A DNA stretch of 64,000 bases. It comes from Sphaerisporangium perillae. GTDB taxonomy: Bacteria; Actinomycetota; Actinomycetes; Streptosporangiales; Streptosporangiaceae. The notes beneath the pieces were generated by a model. The model was not told where the DNA came from. It saw only the letters and a program-made list of their open reading frames with translations, and did not search any database. The translations under genes were made by a program, and so were the position numbers. This document shows, one piece after another, positions 45,442 through 53,974 of this stretch. The stretch's first letter is position 1. Every line of letters begins with the position of its first letter. The stretch is from NCBI RefSeq assembly GCF_023276435.1, contig NZ_JALLPO010000024.1, positions 62,001 through 126,000 on the forward strand. The letters are read 5' to 3'.

Positions 45442-47649
45442 TCATGCGTTCAGTACCGTGGTAGTGATCTTGTGGGAGTTCTCGGCGGCGGCGCAGACCA
45501 GCTCGTAGTCGGCGACCCGCACCGACGCCCCGAACGGCGACAGCCGGAACGGCCGCTCCCGGTCCTGGTTGTAGTTGTCGGCGGTGCCGGCCGGGTTGAG
45601 CGGCGGGAAGTGATAGGCCGGGACGTCCGGGCGCAGCTGCAGGGTGGAGATGTAGCCGAGGTCCCCGGACGGCATGATCGCGCGGAACAGGTCGGAGGTG
45701 AACACCGGCTGCCCGACCTGCCAACCGGTGCCGGCCGGCCCGCCCCGGGTCGGGTGCAGAAATGCCTGGATCCGGGCCAGGGTGTCGCTCCGCACCTTGT
45801 CCTGGTCGGCCCCCGCGTCGATCGCCTGCTGCCACACCACCAGCTCGACGTTCACGATCACGGGCAGGTACCGGGGCCCGAGCACCTCGAGGCGGGCGGT
45901 CAGGTCCCGCCGGGGGTCCAGGTACGCCCGCACCTGGCGGATCTGGTCTTGCGTGGGCTCCGGCCGGGCGACCGTAGCGTCCTGGTCCGGGACGATGATC
46001 ATGTTGACCGTGCCGGGCGCGCGCACGATGCCGGCGAAGGTCCACGGGTCGCCCTTCACCCACGGTAGCGGGGCCGGGCCGGGGCCGTCGGCCGCCTGCA
46101 GGCGCGGCGGCAGGCAGCGGCGGATCAGCACGTCGTTGCCCGCCTCGCCGGCGAGGAACTCGTAGTCGTCCACGGTGACCGCGCGGTCGCGGATCTTCAG
46201 CTCCTCGGGCGCACGGCGCAGCGTGTCCTCGATCGGCTCCTCATCGGCGCCGTCGCGGCCGGGCCCGAGGTTGGTGACGTTCGTGACGCCGGTGGGCAGG
46301 ATGCCGGAGAGGGTGGTGCCGAGCACGGTCACCTGGGCGGGCGCGACGTTCCCCGCCGCCCCCGCGTCGACGTACCGGTAGCTCAGCGCACGGATCAGGC
46401 TGCCGGCCGGCGGCACCGAGCCGTGCCCCTGCCTGCCCTGCTCGCTCCGGTCGTCGTGGTTGCCGAAGCTGATCTCGCCGGTCACCGGGTCGGCCCGGTA
46501 CACGGTGCCGGGGCCGGGCGGGAAGTCCTCGACGAGCGTCCAGTCCTGCCAGACCGCCGGGTCACCGGTGCCCACCTGCACCTTCAGGTCGGCGTACGGC
46601 GCGCCGGTGCCCAGGCGGCGCAGCAGCGGCCGGTAGCGGAGCGGGAACACCTGGAACGCCTCGCCGGTGCTCTGCCCGAGCGGCTCCGGCGCCCGTACGG
46701 TCAGCGCGGTACGCGCGGCGGCGGCGTTGAACAGCAGCCGGTCGACGCCGATGGCCAGCGGCGTCGCGGCAGGGTTGGCGATCCGCAGGCCGATCCAGAA
46801 CAGCGGGTCGGTGACCGCGGCGGCACCGTCGCGGGGTGTCACCGTCGTCCACGGCTTGGTGGCTGCCGGGCCCGCCGCGCGCTGCGGCGTCCAGTCGCCC
46901 GGCGGCGTCAGCCGCACCCTGCCATCGCGCCGTAGCCCGCCGGTGGCGTCGGCGACCCCGTTGATGGAAGGCCATGCCAGAGGCTCGGCCGTGCCTCGGG
47001 AGTAGGTCCAGGTGAGGGTCGCCTGGGCCTGCTCGGGCACCGGCAGGTACAGCCGCAGGCCGAGCGTGATCTCCTCGGCGACCTGCCGGTCGAAGCCGAG
47101 GCACAGCTGCGTGGCCTGCCCGGGCGGCACCTCCACCAGGTACTTGCCCGCCGGCGGGCCGACCAGTGTGGCCGTGACCACGTCGTACCGGCTGGACGCC
47201 GCGCCCGCCGGGTGCGGGCCGGCCGCGAGCGCGGCGGTGAGGGTGGTCGGCAGCACCCGGACGTCCTCGTCGGTCTCGAACACGACCGGTGTGCGGCCTT
47301 CGAGCGCGGTGGTCTGGGCCTGGGTGCCGACGGCAACGACGACCGGACCGGCTTTGGCGGTGAAGGTCAGGTGGGTGCGGGCGGGCGTGGCCGGGTTCCT
47401 GGTGATCCCGAGCAGGTTCAGGAACGCCACGTAGTTCTTGTCCGGGGTTTGGTTCAGGCGGTAGATCACGCCCTCGGCAAGCCACGCGAACAGTTCGATC
47501 AGCGTGATGCCGAGGTCGCTCGGGTTGTGGTCGGTCCATTGCGGGGCGTACCTGGGGATGAGCGCGCGCATCTGGTCGACGAGGTCCTGCCAGGTCCGGT
47601 CGTCGAGGTCCGGGGGCAGGATCCGCCCGCGGCGCGATTCGAACGTCAT
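45442..47649 (-). CDS. eCIS baseplate wedge protein, gpJ-like (Afp11-like)
   Basis: The 735-residue protein starts at ATG 47649, overlapping the gp25 stop by four bases. The opening (DLDDRTWQDLVDQMRALIPRY, then DLGITLIELFAWLAEGVIYRLNQ) is characteristic of eCIS baseplate J proteins. The C-terminal half has VTVDDYEFLAGEAGNDVLIRR and the late region found in phage gpJ/T4 gp6 wedge proteins. It forms the ring connecting hub and sheath. An upstream extension of the frame to 47880 is an overlap artefact with gp25. Confidence 0.88.
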   Translation of the reverse strand: MTFESRRGRILPPDLDDRTWQDLVDQMRALIPRYAPQWTDHNPSDLGITLIELFAWLAEGVIYRLNQTPDKNYVAFLNLLGITRNPATPARTHLTFTAKAGPVVVAVGTQAQTTALEGRTPVVFETDEDVRVLPTTLTAALAAGPHPAGAASSRYDVVTATLVGPPAGKYLVEVPPGQATQLCLGFDRQVAEEITLGLRLYLPVPEQAQATLTWTYSRGTAEPLAWPSINGVADATGGLRRDGRVRLTPPGDWTPQRAAGPAATKPWTTVTPRDGAAAVTDPLFWIGLRIANPAATPLAIGVDRLLFNAAAARTALTVRAPEPLGQSTGEAFQVFPLRYRPLLRRLGTGAPYADLKVQVGTGDPAVWQDWTLVEDFPPGPGTVYRADPVTGEISFGNHDDRSEQGRQGHGSVPPAGSLIRALSYRYVDAGAAGNVAPAQVTVLGTTLSGILPTGVTNVTNLGPGRDGADEEPIEDTLRRAPEELKIRDRAVTVDDYEFLAGEAGNDVLIRRCLPPRLQAADGPGPAPLPWVKGDPWTFAGIVRAPGTVNMIIVPDQDATVARPEPTQDQIRQVRAYLDPRRDLTARLEVLGPRYLPVIVNVELVVWQQAIDAGADQDKVRSDTLARIQAFLHPTRGGPAGTGWQVGQPVFTSDLFRAIMPSGDLGYISTLQLRPDVPAYHFPPLNPAGTADNYNQDRERPFRLSPFGASVRVADYELVCAAAENSHKITTTVLNA

Positions 47650-48035
47650 TGTGCGCGCTCCAGGTAGAACGGGTAGACGAGGTTGCGTACATCTCGTGTC
47701 GCGCGCAGCCGGTAGCGGATGTCGATCAGCAGCCTGGCGCGCACGTTGTCGTTGGCGACCTCGACGTCCAGGACCTCGATGCGCGGCTCCCACTGGGCCA
47801 GGCCCTCGGTCACGTAGTAGCGGGCGAGGTCGGCGGTCGACCCGTTGTTTGGGGCGAAGGCGAGGGTCTTGAGGTTGCACCCGAAGCGGGGGCGCATCAC
47901 CCGCTCGCCGTGCTGGGTGCCGAGGATGATGCGGATCGACTCCTCGACCTTGGCCACGCCCGTGGACTCGGCGAGCCCGGCGACGCCGAGCCGCATCGGG
48001 AAGGCCGGCCCTCGGCCGGGGAACGGCTCGGTCAC
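47646..48035 (-). CDS. eCIS baseplate wedge protein, gpW/gp25-like (Afp9-like)
   Basis: This 129-residue protein has the gp25 landmarks VEESIRIILGTQHGERVMRP and FGCNL near the middle, followed by the RARLLIDIRYRLRATRD strand region. gp25 nucleates sheath assembly on the baseplate. The gene overlaps both neighbours by four bases, so its production is coupled to the PAAR and J proteins. Confidence 0.9.
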   Translation of the reverse strand: MTEPFPGRGPAFPMRLGVAGLAESTGVAKVEESIRIILGTQHGERVMRPRFGCNLKTLAFAPNNGSTADLARYYVTEGLAQWEPRIEVLDVEVANDNVRARLLIDIRYRLRATRDVRNLVYPFYLERAQ

Positions 48036-48370
48036 GTCGCCGCCAGCCTGCCCTGGACGGCCCTCACCGTCAGGGTGCCCGTGACGCCGCTGATCTGGCC
48101 GCTGGTGGTCCCGGCGAGTGAGTCCAGCATCACTGGAAACCCGCCGGCGAAGAGCTTGGCCGACCGCCCGCCTGTGATCGCCGTGACGGTCGCGCAGGGG
48201 ACGTCCCCCTGTGCCCTGACCGTGCAGCCGGTGCCGATCGTCTTGATGCCCGATTCGACGAGCACCGGCTTGCCGCCCACGGCGAGCTTGGCCGCGCTCT
48301 GCGGCACCACGGTACCGGGCGGCACGTGCCCGCAGGTCACCGTGCTTTCGGTGGTCAGTACGCGCGCCAT
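48032..48370 (-). CDS. PAAR-type spike tip protein (Afp10-like)
   Basis: The 112-residue protein (ATG 48370) has ESTVTCGHVPPGTV near the start, GGKPVLVESGIKTIGTGC and CATVTAITGG. This is the pattern of eCIS PAAR-like cap proteins with Cys/His residues able to bind a metal at the spike point. It sits between the VgrG-like spike gene and gp25, as in other Afp-type clusters. Its stop overlaps the gp25 start. Confidence 0.85.
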   Translation of the reverse strand: MARVLTTESTVTCGHVPPGTVVPQSAAKLAVGGKPVLVESGIKTIGTGCTVRAQGDVPCATVTAITGGRSAKLFAGGFPVMLDSLAGTTSGQISGVTGTLTVRAVQGRLAAT

Positions 48371-48384
48371 CCGCGCCTCCCTCC

Positions 48385-50028
48385 TCAGGTGACGTTCACC
48401 TGGGTGCTGGTCATCGAGATCTTGGTGGCGCCGCCGGCGGCCTCCAGGTTGATCTCGCGGTTGGCCTTGATCGTGAGGCTGCCCTGGGCGCTGATGGTGA
48501 TCGAGCCGTCCTGGGCGTCCAGCGTGATCGAGCTTCCCGACTTGTCCTCGATCGTGAGCTTTCCGATGTTCGCGGTGTCGTCGAACGTGATCGTGTGGCC
48601 GGCCCTGCTCTTGATCACGCGCTTGCTGTTGGTGCCGTCCACGTTGGTCGCCGGCGGTGCCTGCTTGGCGGTCCACAATCCGCCGATCACGTACGGCTTG
48701 GCGAGGTCGCCGTGCTCGAACGCGACCAGCACCTGGTCGCCGGGTTCGGGCAGCGCGTAGAAGCCCATGTCCTTGCCGGCCATCGGGCGGGCGCACGGCG
48801 CCCAGCCGCTGGTGAAGTTGTCCGACATGCCGGGAAACGCCACCTTGACCCGCCCGATCGGCACCTGGGGCGGCAGGTCGCGCAGCTCGTCGTTGTCCTG
48901 CACCACGCCGACCACCACGCCGTAGAACCGCTGCGGCTCGTTCGGCGACGGCTCCTGAACCATCTGCCTGCGCAGCAGCCCCAGCAGGCTGGAGTGGCCG
49001 CGCTGGGTGATCGAGAACTCGGTGGTGAAGCCGTTGCCGTCGATCCGGTGGGTGACCTTGCGCGCCCGATAGGTGCCGCTGAACCGGCGCCCCACGCCCT
49101 GGACCGCGATGTAGTCCCCGGCCCGCAGGTCAGGGATGCCGATGCACGATCCGGACCCCTCGTACATGCCCTCGAGCAGGTCCGCCAGCAGCGACCTGGC
49201 CAGCACCGCGGCGTCCAGCGGGTTCTCCACCGTGTGCTGCCTGATGCCCTTGCGGGCCAGCGAGCCGAGCAGCTCGATCGCCGCGCTGCCGAGGCGTTCC
49301 ACCAGGTCGTCGAGGTCGAAGTCGGCCGCGAGGGCGGTGACGGTGATGGCCTGGGCGAGCTCCTGGTTGTACCCGCGGATCACCTGCAGGCCCGCCATGC
49401 CGGCCGCCGAGATGCGCGGGCTGAAGCCGGACAGGTTCCTGCCCCACGTGAGGACGTGCGCGGCGAGCCGGGGCCGGGGGAGCTGGAAGTGCAGCCGGTC
49501 CCACTCGACGTAGACGTCGAAGAAGTACCGCTCGGCCCGGCTCTTGAGGAAGGCCATGTCGCTCTCGGCCTGGATCACCTTCGCGGGCAGGCCAGGTGTG
49601 GGGTCCACGACCGGGATCAGCCCGTTCTCGGCCGCGATCCGCGCCGCGATGAGGCTGTCGTTCATGAAGGTGTACTCGGTGGGCTCGGGCTGCGCGCGGC
49701 GCATCCGGAAGGACTTGTCGTAGCCGGACACGCGGATCGTCGGCGGCCCGTCCTGCGGGAACGACGGTTCGATCGCGGCGATCTCGCCGAGGAAGGCGGG
49801 CCTCAGGTCGTTGCCGTAGCCGAGGTGGATCTCGACGGTCTTGCCCAGGTCGAGCAGTGCCGAGTCCAGCAGGGCGTTGCCGGCGTTGTGCAGGGTGATG
49901 CCGAAGGAGCCCGCGAGGTCCAGGTCGCTCTCCACGACCAGGCCGAGGATCTGGCGGGTCAGGTCGGCGGCGAGCGTCACGCCGGAGAGGCGCACCTCGA
50001 ACCGCGGCGCGAACGGCGGCGCGCTCAC
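48385..50028 (-). CDS. VgrG-like central spike protein (Afp8-like)
   Basis: This 547-residue protein contains the gp27-like hub (about 1-360, with LHLGYGN-type strands and VSGYDKSFRMRRA). It continues into a gp5-like OB fold (RFYGVVVGVVQDNDE to YALPEPGDQVLVAFEHGD) and ends in a beta-helical spike (about 480-547). It starts at GTG 50028, overlapping the LysM protein stop. A VgrG-type trimer plugs the tube and carries the PAAR tip. Confidence 0.9.
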   Translation of the reverse strand: MSAPPFAPRFEVRLSGVTLAADLTRQILGLVVESDLDLAGSFGITLHNAGNALLDSALLDLGKTVEIHLGYGNDLRPAFLGEIAAIEPSFPQDGPPTIRVSGYDKSFRMRRAQPEPTEYTFMNDSLIAARIAAENGLIPVVDPTPGLPAKVIQAESDMAFLKSRAERYFFDVYVEWDRLHFQLPRPRLAAHVLTWGRNLSGFSPRISAAGMAGLQVIRGYNQELAQAITVTALAADFDLDDLVERLGSAAIELLGSLARKGIRQHTVENPLDAAVLARSLLADLLEGMYEGSGSCIGIPDLRAGDYIAVQGVGRRFSGTYRARKVTHRIDGNGFTTEFSITQRGHSSLLGLLRRQMVQEPSPNEPQRFYGVVVGVVQDNDELRDLPPQVPIGRVKVAFPGMSDNFTSGWAPCARPMAGKDMGFYALPEPGDQVLVAFEHGDLAKPYVIGGLWTAKQAPPATNVDGTNSKRVIKSRAGHTITFDDTANIGKLTIEDKSGSSITLDAQDGSITISAQGSLTIKANREINLEAAGGATKISMTSTQVNVT

Positions 50029-50789
50029 GGCCGCCGCCCCGTCGCGCCGGTGGTCGCGCCGCCCGGCGCGGGGATGACCAGCGACCTGCCCGGCAGCAGG
50101 TCGAACGGGTCGTCGATCCTGTTGGCGCCGGCGATCTCCCGCCAGCGGCCCGGATCGCCCAGGTAGGCGGCGGCGATGCCGCTCAGCGTGTCGCCGGACA
50201 CCGTGACGTGGAGCGTCGCCGACCCGGACAGCACCGCGTTCGCCGCCGCCACCGTGCCGGCCGCCGCCGCGTTCGCCGCCGCCGAGACGGTCGGCGAGCC
50301 GAAGAACACTCCTTGGCGGATCTCGACGCCCACCTCGACGTACTCCTGCAGGCGCACCGACATGGTGGAGCGCACCGGGGTGCCGTCGCGCCGGAACATG
50401 GTGAACCGCTGCCCGGCGTCGGTCAGCACGCAGCGGAACTGCACCCGGCCGAGGGAGAACAGCAGCACCGGCGGCGCCTGGGTGCGCGGGTCCCTGTCGA
50501 GCAGCCGCACGATGGGCGCCGTGTGCTCGCGCACGTCCTCGCCGGTCTCGTAGGTGTCGAAGAACAGCTCCATGGTGAGCACCCGCGCCTTGCCCCGCAC
50601 GTACTGCAGCGGCGGCGCGTCCAGGCCCGGGATGCCGACCTCCGCGAACACGTTGCCCTGCTCGAGCTGGAGCTCCTCCGGGTTGTACATCACCGCGTGG
50701 CCGGTGCCGGTGGTGGTGTCGATGATCAGCGCCTTGGCCAGCTCGTTGCTGACCCGCCTGGCCGGGCGTACGGGCTTCGGCACGGGCAT
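50025..50789 (-). CDS. LysM-domain tube-spike adaptor protein (Afp7-like)
   Basis: The 254-residue protein has an N-terminal part typical of CIS tube-initiation proteins (MYNPEELQLEQGNVFAEVGIPG, TMELFFDTYETGEDVR). It ends with a LysM domain (about 195-245, VSGDTLSGIAAAYLGDPGRWREI). An Ala-rich stretch links the two. It joins the inner tube to the VgrG hub. The ATG 50789 lies one base after the upstream stop, and its own stop overlaps the spike gene. Confidence 0.88.
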   Translation of the reverse strand: MPVPKPVRPARRVSNELAKALIIDTTTGTGHAVMYNPEELQLEQGNVFAEVGIPGLDAPPLQYVRGKARVLTMELFFDTYETGEDVREHTAPIVRLLDRDPRTQAPPVLLFSLGRVQFRCVLTDAGQRFTMFRRDGTPVRSTMSVRLQEYVEVGVEIRQGVFFGSPTVSAAANAAAAGTVAAANAVLSGSATLHVTVSGDTLSGIAAAYLGDPGRWREIAGANRIDDPFDLLPGRSLVIPAPGGATTGATGRRP

Positions 50790-50790
50790 G

Positions 50791-51792
50791 TCAGCCTCCC
50801 CGCTCGAACTCGGTGCGCAGCTGGCGCATCAGGTCGGCGATGAGGCCGCGGCGCAGTGCCTCGACGTCGAACGGCGGCTGCTGAGCGAGATCGCGGCCGA
50901 CCGGCGCCGTCATCGGGTGCGCCGCCGCGTGCGGCGCGATGGCCGGGGTGGGAGCGGGCGCGGCGGCCGGAGCGACGCCGGGATCGGGGAGCGCGGGCGG
51001 GCCGGCCGGGGGCGGCGCCGCACCCGGGCCGGGCGCGCGCAGATCGGGGTCGTCGCCCGAGCCGGGGGCGTGGCGGGCCGCCGACTCCCGTGCCAGCGCC
51101 GCCCGCTCCTCGGCGGCGACTCCGCCGGGCGCCGCGCGCCGCCAGGCACCGCCTGGGTCCAGCAGCGCGGTCACGTGGGTCGCCTCGTGGGCGAGCAGCC
51201 CGAAACCGGCCGGATCCCCGGGACGGAACCGGCCGTCGCGGAAGTAGACGTCGGCGCCCTGAGTCACGGCGTCGGCGCCGTGCGCCCGGGCGACGGTGTC
51301 GGCCGCCGCGTCGTCGTGGACGCGCAGCGCGTCGGCGCCCAGCCCGGCGACGCCGCGCAGGCGCGAGCGCACGCCGGACGGCAGGGCCCGTCCCGGGGCG
51401 GCGGCCGGGGCGCGCACCGGCTCCGCACCCGGGAACTCGGCCGGCGTCCGATCGCCCGAGGGGTCGTGCGCGGCGGGCGGCCCCGGGGGAGAGGCCTCAC
51501 CCGGGGATGCCGCGGAAGGGCCGGCGCCGGGCGCATCGCCCACCGGCACGCCGCGCACGATCTCGCCCTGCCGGCCGACAGGCGACTCCTGCCGTTCGAA
51601 CCGCCCGTCGAACGGCTCGGTCAGGCGCGTCACGTGCTCGAACACCCGCGCCAGCCCGCCGGCCCAGGGATAGGACGGCAGGTGACGTGCGGCCATCCGG
51701 CGGCCGGCCTCGTCGAGGCGCTCCCCGAGCGTCCCCGCCGGTGTGCCGTCGTCCGTCATCGTTCGCGCCACCCCCTCCACCTGCTCGTCCAT
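50791..51792 (-). CDS. DUF4157 (eCIS core) protein with HExxH motif
   Basis: This 333-residue protein has a Pro/Ala-rich N-terminal half. The conserved DUF4157 core lies at about 138-215: RSRLRGVAGLGADALRVHDD, a DVYFRDGRF strand and LLAHEATHV, with the metallopeptidase-like HEATH at 202-206. A Pro-rich tail ends in a helix. DUF4157 proteins are among the most constant eCIS accessory proteins; they have been suggested to act as proteases or cargo-linked factors. ATG 51792 behind GGACGGGACGG is used. No catalytic third ligand was assigned. Confidence 0.82.
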   Translation of the reverse strand: MDEQVEGVARTMTDDGTPAGTLGERLDEAGRRMAARHLPSYPWAGGLARVFEHVTRLTEPFDGRFERQESPVGRQGEIVRGVPVGDAPGAGPSAASPGEASPPGPPAAHDPSGDRTPAEFPGAEPVRAPAAAPGRALPSGVRSRLRGVAGLGADALRVHDDAAADTVARAHGADAVTQGADVYFRDGRFRPGDPAGFGLLAHEATHVTALLDPGGAWRRAAPGGVAAEERAALARESAARHAPGSGDDPDLRAPGPGAAPPPAGPPALPDPGVAPAAAPAPTPAIAPHAAAHPMTAPVGRDLAQQPPFDVEALRRGLIADLMRQLRTEFERGG

Positions 51793-51832
51793 TTCCGTCC
51801 CGTCCTGCCGCGGCCGGCGTCGGGTCCGCGCC

Positions 51833-52045
51833 TCACCCGCCGCCCCGCTCGCGTTCGAGCTGGCTCGCGACCTCCCGCACCCAGCGCCGCCGCTGGGCGT
51901 GGTCGAGGTTCAGCACCTCGGTAAGGGTCCAGTGCACATGTCTTCCGAGGAAGGCCGCCTCCTGGTGGACCCGGTCCAGGGGGTAGCCCGCTATCCCCCC
52001 AGCGGCGGCACCTCCAGCTCCTGGCGGCGGCCACAGTGCGGGCAC
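51833..52045 (-). CDS. DUF6760-type extension frame, probably made by -1 frameshift from the upstream gene
   Basis: The conserved part (GYPLDRVHQEAAFLGRHVHW, then LDHAQRRRWVREVASQLE) matches the short DUF6760 proteins found between tube and later genes of actinomycete eCIS clusters. The frame is open from 52045 (a GTG deep inside the upstream gene). The homologous part begins only at about 51994, at an ATA codon without a usable start. That point is exactly where a -1 slip at G-GGG-GGA would enter this frame. I therefore read it as the C-terminal extension of the 120-residue chaperone-like protein, giving a fusion of about 173 residues. An internal GTG start at 52045 is the alternative. Confidence 0.6.
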   Translation of the reverse strand: MPALWPPPGAGGAAAGGIAGYPLDRVHQEAAFLGRHVHWTLTEVLNLDHAQRRRWVREVASQLERERGGG

Positions 52046-52353
52046 TCCGCCGTGAGCGTCCGCGGGCTCAGGCCGTTGACGCGGTTGTAGAGGTCCTGCA
52101 GGTAGGCCAGATCCGCGGAGAACAGCCCTTCGATGACCCCGGGATTGACCTCCTCCAGGCCGCCGAGCTTGATCACCACCCGGGAGAGCAGGATGACGAT
52201 CAGGTAGGCGGGCAGGTTCCGCACCCGTGGATCGTTGAGCGGGTAGATCTCGTCGGCGGCCGTCGCCAGCCGCATCACGCCCGTGCGGTGGAGGTTGCCC
52301 TCCGCGTCCACGTACCCCTTCGGCAGCTCGAACTCGACCTCGGTGACCAGCAC
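51991..52353 (-). CDS. tail-assembly-chaperone-like protein (P2 gpE/Mu gp41-like)
   Basis: The 120-residue protein starts at GTG 52353, two bases after the tube gene stop. Its sequence (FELPKGYVDAEGNLHRTGVM, RLATAADEIYPLNDPRV, NLPAYLIVILLSRVV) resembles the phage tail assembly proteins encoded between tube and tape-measure genes. A C-terminal CPHC pair (about 104-107) might bind a metal with partners elsewhere. The stop TAG at 51993-51991 directly follows GGGGGGA. The shift into -1 would add the DUF6760 segment, as in the E/E+E' pair of P2. Confidence 0.75.
   Translation of the reverse strand: MLVTEVEFELPKGYVDAEGNLHRTGVMRLATAADEIYPLNDPRVRNLPAYLIVILLSRVVIKLGGLEEVNPGVIEGLFSADLAYLQDLYNRVNGLSPRTLTAECPHCGRRQELEVPPLGG
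51994..52015 (-). promoter_or_regulatory. programmed -1 ribosomal frameshift site (slippery G-GGG-GGA with upstream SD-like stimulator)
   Basis: Read on the minus strand the zero frame is CTG GGG GGA TAG, with the heptamer at 52000-51994 fitting X-XXY-YYZ. A Shine-Dalgarno-like GGAGG (52015-52011) ends exactly 10 bases before it, the spacing known to stimulate the dnaX frameshift. A short hairpin (TGGAC-N3-GTCCA, 51966-51978) lies 15 bases downstream. All elements are visible in the sequence; function is inferred. Confidence 0.6.
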
Positions 52354-52355
52354 GC

Positions 52356-52796
52356 TCAGACCCGCGTCAGTCCCTCGTGCGCGAGCACGAGGGTGTCGAT
52401 GGCGATGTCGCCGCCTTTGGCGCTGAACGCGGGGCCCTCCCACTTGGTCGGCCAGGCGCGGAAGAAGTTCCACCGGGCCACCTCGGCGCTGTTGGCCAGG
52501 TCGAACACGACGATCGAGCCGTTCTTGCGCACGACCAGGCCGTCGGCGATCTGCTGGCGCCACTCCCACAGCTCGGTGGAGGCGGTCAGGCCCCACTTCA
52601 GGGAGATGTCGGAGAAGCTGGTCTTGCCGGGCAGCTTGCGCACCGTCACGTTGTCGCCGCCCTCGCGGTTCTCGATCACCTCTGTGGTGGAGCCGAGCCC
52701 GCTGCACTCGGTGAAGCTCGCCTGGGCGATGCCGTCGAGCTCCACCAGGAAGTTGAAATTGCGGAAGGGATCGACGCGCTGTCCTGTCTGAGCCAT
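52356..52796 (-). CDS. eCIS inner tube protein (gp19/Hcp-like, Afp1-like)
   Basis: The 146-residue protein (ATG 52796) has the full tube-protein pattern: DPFRNFNFLVELDGIAQASF, ECSGLGSTTEVIENREGG, RKLPGKTSFSDISLKWG and WEWRQQIADG. It polymerises into the channel inside the sheath. Only one tube gene is present, whereas Afp has two or three variants. It is directly upstream of the chaperone-like gene. Confidence 0.92.
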   Translation of the reverse strand: MAQTGQRVDPFRNFNFLVELDGIAQASFTECSGLGSTTEVIENREGGDNVTVRKLPGKTSFSDISLKWGLTASTELWEWRQQIADGLVVRKNGSIVVFDLANSAEVARWNFFRAWPTKWEGPAFSAKGGDIAIDTLVLAHEGLTRV

Positions 52797-52810
52797 CTGC
52801 TGTCCTCCTG

Positions 52811-53947
52811 CTAACCTTCGCTGATCCGCGCGCCGCCGTCCCACAGGCCGATGCGCAGCACGACGTATTCGGCCGGACGGGTGGGGGCCACCCCGATCTC
52901 GACGATGACCTGGCCGAGGCCGCGCACCGCCGGAGGGTTGAGCTCCTCGGTGATGCGCACGTAGAACGCCTCCTTGGCGGTGGCGCCGAACAGCGCGCCC
53001 GCCTCCCAGACCCGGGTCAAGAACTCGGTGATCGAGCGTTCCAGGCCCTTCCACAACGCGGTGTTGTTGGGCGCGAAGACCGCCCAGCGGACGCCCTGGA
53101 CGATCGAGTCCTCGATGTAGGACACCAGCCGCCGCACGTTGACGTACCGCCACTGCGTCCCGTCGGTCAGGGTGCGGGCGCCCCAGACCAGGGGCGGGCG
53201 CCCGGGGAAGCGGCGGATGGCGTTGATCCCGGCCTTGTTCAGCGCCCCCTGCTCGGCGTCGTTGAGCGCGTACTCCAGGTCGACCGCACCTCGTACGGTC
53301 TCGTTGGCCGGCGCCTTGTGCACCCCGACGGAGCCGTCGCAGCGCGCCATCACGCCGGCGACATGCCCGGAGGGTGGGACGGTGACGGTCGCCGAGGTGC
53401 CGGGCCGCGCGGTGGGATCGGGGATCACGATCCACGGCCAGTACAGCGCCCCGAAGCCGTTGGCGGACTTCAGGCCGCCGCGCTGCTTCTGCAGGGCGCC
53501 GTCGGCCTTGAGCGGCGTGGTGTCCTGCGCGCCGTCGAGCACGGCGAACCGGTCGCCCATCGTCTCGCAGTGCGCGAGCACCTTCGCCTGGACGGTGGGG
53601 TCGACGACGCCGGGCAGGCAGACCATGCTGACGTCGGCCAGCCGGGTCAGCGCGTCGAGCGCGCCGTCCACCCCGCCGTTGTCCTTGATCGGCACGACGT
53701 ACGCGAACGTCCCGCCGTTCTCCAGGAAACCCCGCACCGCGTACGGCAGGTTCAGCGACGCCTTGTAACCGCCGAAGGCGTCGGTGTACGCGGTCCAGTT
53801 GGTGATCGCCACCGGCTTGCCGAGGGCGCTGTCGGCCGCGGCGACCCCGATGAGGGCCGGGACGCTGGTGCCCGCGCCCGTGATGGGCCCGGCCGGCGTG
53901 ATCTCCTCGATGTAGACGCCCGGCGCCTTGGACTCATAGTCGATCAT
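52811..53947 (-). CDS. eCIS contractile sheath protein (Afp2-4-like)
   Basis: The 378-residue protein starts APGVYIEEITPAGPITGAGTSVPALIG, the standard opening of CIS sheath proteins. It ends with the conserved domain containing RRLVSYIEDSIVQGVRWAVFAPN, the F-VRITEELNPPAV region and VAPTRPAEYVVLRI. A single sheath gene is present. It is 14 bases upstream of the tube gene on the same strand. Its size is near the short end for eCIS sheaths. Confidence 0.92.
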   Translation of the reverse strand: MIDYESKAPGVYIEEITPAGPITGAGTSVPALIGVAAADSALGKPVAITNWTAYTDAFGGYKASLNLPYAVRGFLENGGTFAYVVPIKDNGGVDGALDALTRLADVSMVCLPGVVDPTVQAKVLAHCETMGDRFAVLDGAQDTTPLKADGALQKQRGGLKSANGFGALYWPWIVIPDPTARPGTSATVTVPPSGHVAGVMARCDGSVGVHKAPANETVRGAVDLEYALNDAEQGALNKAGINAIRRFPGRPPLVWGARTLTDGTQWRYVNVRRLVSYIEDSIVQGVRWAVFAPNNTALWKGLERSITEFLTRVWEAGALFGATAKEAFYVRITEELNPPAVRGLGQVIVEIGVAPTRPAEYVVLRIGLWDGGARISEG

Positions 53948-53974
53948 CGTCTCCTCCTACGCCTGCGGGACGGG

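Noticed and set aside
51833-52045. Independent GTG start at 52045 for the DUF6760 frame
   Set aside because: It would lie 55 bases inside the upstream gene, without a clear ribosome binding site, and adds a non-conserved Pro/Gly-rich head; the -1 shift explains the frame better, though this is not excluded.
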